From NCBI GenBank assembly GCA_946408355.1, contig CAMJRX010000003.1, forward strand, positions 23,370 to 87,369: 64,000 nt of DNA, read 5' to 3'. This document shows positions 61,886-64,000 of the stretch, piece after piece (the stretch's first letter is position 1; the number at the start of each line of letters is the position of its first letter). Source of the stretch: an uncultured Selenomonadales bacterium (lineage in GTDB: Bacteria > Bacillota > Negativicutes > Selenomonadales > Selenomonadaceae). A model generated the notes under the pieces. That model searched no databases and was not told the origin of the DNA. It worked only from the letters and a program-made list of their open reading frames with translations. Made by a program: the position numbers and the translations under genes.

Positions 61886-62110
61886 ACCGTTTTTAGACGT
61901 TCAAAACGATTTCAGAGCCTCAAAATCATTTTCAAAGCCCAAAATTAAACTTCAAAGCAAGTTTCAAACTTCCAAATCAACTTCAAACCGCAAAATCAAA
62001 CTTCAAAGTAAGTTTCAAACTTCCAAATCAACTTCAAACCGCAAAATCAAACTTCAAAACCGTTTTCAAACTTCCAAATCCATTTCAAAGCCCCAAAATT
62101 ATTTTCAAGC
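61886..62110. repeat. Tandem array, 51-bp unit with 17-nt sub-period
   Basis: Three direct units of 51 bp (61948-61998, 61999-62049, 62050-62100), the first two differing by one base and the third diverged. Inside each unit the CAAA-type motif recurs every 17 nt (AACTTCAAAGCAAGTTT / CAAACTTCCAAATCAAC / TTCAAACCGCAAAATCA). Degenerate flanking units reach about 61886 and 62110. The array is purine/pyrimidine asymmetric (A/C-rich on the + strand). No start codon with a ribosome binding site leads into it, so it looks non-coding. Confidence 0.85.
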
Positions 62111-62256
62111 CATGAAATCGTCTTCAAAATGCCTTCGGAACGTAAAATTTCGTTTCAAAAAATTTTTTCGAGGCTCGCGTCTATATTTTCGCGTTCAAGA
62201 CAAAAAAATTTCTCTCAAGCACTCGCATGAGAGATTTTTACTTACTAATTTAATTT

Positions 62257-62496
62257 TTAATGCTTGCGACGCTCAACTTCCTCTAAAATTCCAGCTAACA
62301 TGTCCTCGCGCCACTCCAACCAGTCCTCTAAATAGAACGGAACGCCCATTTCTTCTGCTAAAGGCGCAAGAATATTCTCCGCGTAGCTGTAACGGTCGTA
62401 TTTCGAGTACGGATTGCCTTTCGCTTTCAACTTCGCCAAAAATTTCTCTTCTTGCCCGATTCTGTCGATGAATTTTTCTACATTTTCTACTGACAT
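62257..62496 (-). CDS. Nif11-like small protein
   Basis: 79 aa. The opening MSVENVEKFIDRIGQEEKFLAKLKAKG fits the Nif11/nitrile-hydratase-leader helical domain, and APLAEEMGVPFYLEDWLEW gives the second helical half. There is no GG-type cleavage site or core peptide after it, so it is probably a stand-alone regulatory or scaffold protein rather than a RiPP precursor. The ATG overlaps the RNase R stop (TAATG), so it is translationally coupled to rnr. Confidence 0.55.
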   Translation of the reverse strand: MSVENVEKFIDRIGQEEKFLAKLKAKGNPYSKYDRYSYAENILAPLAEEMGVPFYLEDWLEWREDMLAGILEEVERRKH

Positions 62497-64000
62497 TAGA
62501 ATCCCTCCACTATTAAATCTCGGTTCGCAACGTCGCTAATCAGTTCAAACGTCAACTGCCGCAATTTTTTGTTCGCCGAAGTCAATTTTACTCGCACGTT
62601 GTCCCCGATATGATAACTTTTGCCCGTCCGCGTGCCTATCAAAGCAAATTCCTGCTCAACGAACGCATAATAATCGCCTTTCAAGTCCGCCGCCCGAACT
62701 AATCCGTCGACGCCGTTGTCCAACTCCACGAAAAATCCAAAATTCGTCACAGATTCTATCACGCCGTCGAAATTTTGCCCAACGAACCGTTCCATGTACT
62801 CAACTGCTTTTAAATCCAATGCCTCGCGCTCAATTTCTATTGCTCGCCGCTCCCGTTCCGAACTTTGACGCGATATTTCGTCCATATTTTTTATTAAAGT
62901 TCCTCTTAATGCCCTGTGAACGATTAAATCTGGGTAACGTCTTATCGGCGAAGTAAAATGCGTATAAAATTTCGCCGCCAATCCGAAGTGTCCTAAATTT
63001 TCCGGCGAATATCGCGCTTGTTGCATTGTCCGCAGGGCATAACTCGTTATAACTTTTTCTGCGGGCAAATTTTTTACCTTAGATAAAACTTTTTGGAATT
63101 CTGATGGCTCTTTACCCTTATTTATATGTAAACTGAAGTGTGCAAGCAGTTGATTTAGCGTCAAAACTTTATCAGACGACGGCAATTCGTGCACGCGATA
63201 TAAACTCGGAATTTTATTGCGGATTGTATGTTCGGCGACCGTTTCATTTGCCAAAAGCATGCACTCTTCGATAATTGATTCGCCGATTGTTTGAATTCTT
63301 TTAGTTATTTCGAGTGGTTTACCTGCCGCGTTCAAAATAATTTTCATTTCGGGCAAGTCGAAGTCAATCGCGCCGCGTTCAGAGCGAATTTTTTTCCTCA
63401 AGCCGTGAATTTTTTTCAATGCATTAAGATTTTCTGCGCAATCGGAAAGATTTTTATCGCCGTCGAGAAATTTATTGACTTGCGTGTAACTTAATCGCTT
63501 AAAAACGTGAATCACCGTCGGAAAAATTTTATAATCGACGACGCGCCCCGCAGAATTAATTTTCATCTCGCAAGCCATAGCTAAACGGTCAACGCCGTCA
63601 TTTAAACTGCAAATTCCGTTAGAAAGTTCGGTTGGGAGCATTGGAACAACCCTATCAACGGGATAAATACTCGTGCCGCGCTCAAAAGCCTCGCGGTCAA
63701 GGGCAGTTTTCGGTTTTACGTAGTGACTGACGTCCGCAATATAAACGCCTAAAAAAAATTCGCCGTCGCGTTCTTCGGCGTAAACTCCGTCGTCCAAATC
63801 TTTAGCGTCTTCGCCGTCGATAGTGACGATTTTTAAATTTCGGCGGTCTATTCGCTTAGAAATTTCAAATTCACTCGGCTCCAGTTCGATTCGCGACGCT
63901 TCGGCTTGCACATCTGGCGGAAAATCTTCGTCGATGCCGTGACTACGTAAAATTCCGCGAATTTCGACGCCTGGCGCATTTTCTTTACCTAAAACTTCTA
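62496..64000 (-). CDS. rnr: Ribonuclease R (5' part outside window)
   Basis: The frame is open to the right edge (the tracked GTG at 63911 is internal), so about the C-terminal 500 residues are seen. The RNB catalytic domain has VTIDGEDAKDLDDGVYAEE with the metal-binding Asp residues, ADVSHYVKP, DRVVPMLPTELSNGICSLN, and FTSPIRRYPDLIVHRAL. An S1 RNA-binding domain follows (about the last 80 residues, FDGVIESVTNFGFFVELDNGVDGLVR). RNase R is a processive 3'-5' exonuclease that degrades structured RNA and, with SmpB, non-stop mRNA. Confidence 0.95.
   Translation of the reverse strand, partial: EVLGKENAPGVEIRGILRSHGIDEDFPPDVQAEASRIELEPSEFEISKRIDRRNLKIVTIDGEDAKDLDDGVYAEERDGEFFLGVYIADVSHYVKPKTALDREAFERGTSIYPVDRVVPMLPTELSNGICSLNDGVDRLAMACEMKINSAGRVVDYKIFPTVIHVFKRLSYTQVNKFLDGDKNLSDCAENLNALKKIHGLRKKIRSERGAIDFDLPEMKIILNAAGKPLEITKRIQTIGESIIEECMLLANETVAEHTIRNKIPSLYRVHELPSSDKVLTLNQLLAHFSLHINKGKEPSEFQKVLSKVKNLPAEKVITSYALRTMQQARYSPENLGHFGLAAKFYTHFTSPIRRYPDLIVHRALRGTLIKNMDEISRQSSERERRAIEIEREALDLKAVEYMERFVGQNFDGVIESVTNFGFFVELDNGVDGLVRAADLKGDYYAFVEQEFALIGTRTGKSYHIGDNVRVKLTSANKKLRQLTFELISDVANRDLIVEGF

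Noticed and set aside
61886-62110. CRISPR array
   Set aside because: Units are contiguous 51-bp direct repeats with a 17-nt sub-period and no unique spacers, and no cas genes lie nearby.

Overview
The window reads as one chromosome segment of a diderm Firmicute, most likely a Negativicutes (Selenomonadales) bacterium. The main evidence is a pair of outer-membrane porins that begin with a signal peptide and an S-layer-homology domain (OmpM type). Supporting this are typical Firmicutes operons (phoH-ybeY-coaE, recA-recX, greA), strong AGGAGG ribosome binding sites and many TTG/GTG starts. TAA, TAG and TGA all end intact housekeeping genes, so the code is standard. I do not assign a genus.

Layout. 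1-9.0 kb (+): a non-housekeeping chaperone and GTPase cluster. It holds a GrpE-like protein (cut by the window edge), a lid-less Hsp70, a large zinc-ribbon protein with Fn3-like repeats, a zinc-finger P-loop GTPase and a secreted protein. A graveyard of accessory genes sits in its middle: a YoeB-type toxin-antitoxin pair and the tail of a DNA methyltransferase, all with internal stops. 9.0-18.3 kb: an EAL phosphodiesterase, thrS, a double-rhodanese lipoprotein, an amino-acid permease fused to a hybrid histidine kinase, a lone sorbitol-type PTS IIA, and proS. 18.3-21.2 kb: a Zorya-like defence island (zorA, zorB, HNH nuclease). zorA carries two in-frame stops and zorB one, while the HNH gene is intact. 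21.2-28.9 kb: thiD, nadE, then on the minus strand leuCD, ilvC, ilvN and phoH-ybeY-coaE.

28.9-35.9 kb: a phage-like or cryptic-element region. It contains an XhlA-like protein, YvrJ, a DUF1659/DUF2922-type cassette bracketed by a near-perfect 24-bp inverted repeat, an ORF6N/BRO/T5orf172 protein and a small replication module. 35.9-43.2 kb: recA-recX, two OmpM porins with a shared leader, and a fused TRAP permease. 43.3-53.0 kb: zapA, pheST (PheT carries an unusual insertion), a small double-glycine-leader-like gene, an aldo/keto reductase lipoprotein, two ComEC-like metallo-beta-lactamase lipoproteins with a DUF3006 partner, a cell-wall amidase and a GerMN lipoprotein. 53.1-64 kb: alcohol dehydrogenase, YitT, a UlaG-like hydrolase, greA, purD, htpX, an OGT-like glycosyltransferase pair, a second double-glycine-leader-like gene, a 640-bp repeat-rich spacer, a Nif11-like gene and RNase R (5' end beyond the window).

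Most interesting signals: the nonsense-riddled Zorya and RM/TA remnants; the chaperone-GTPase cluster; a dispersed hairpin repeat that starts exactly at stop codons in all three copies; the inverted repeat around the DUF1659/DUF2922 cassette; and two unlinked peptide-precursor-like genes that share the same promoter architecture.
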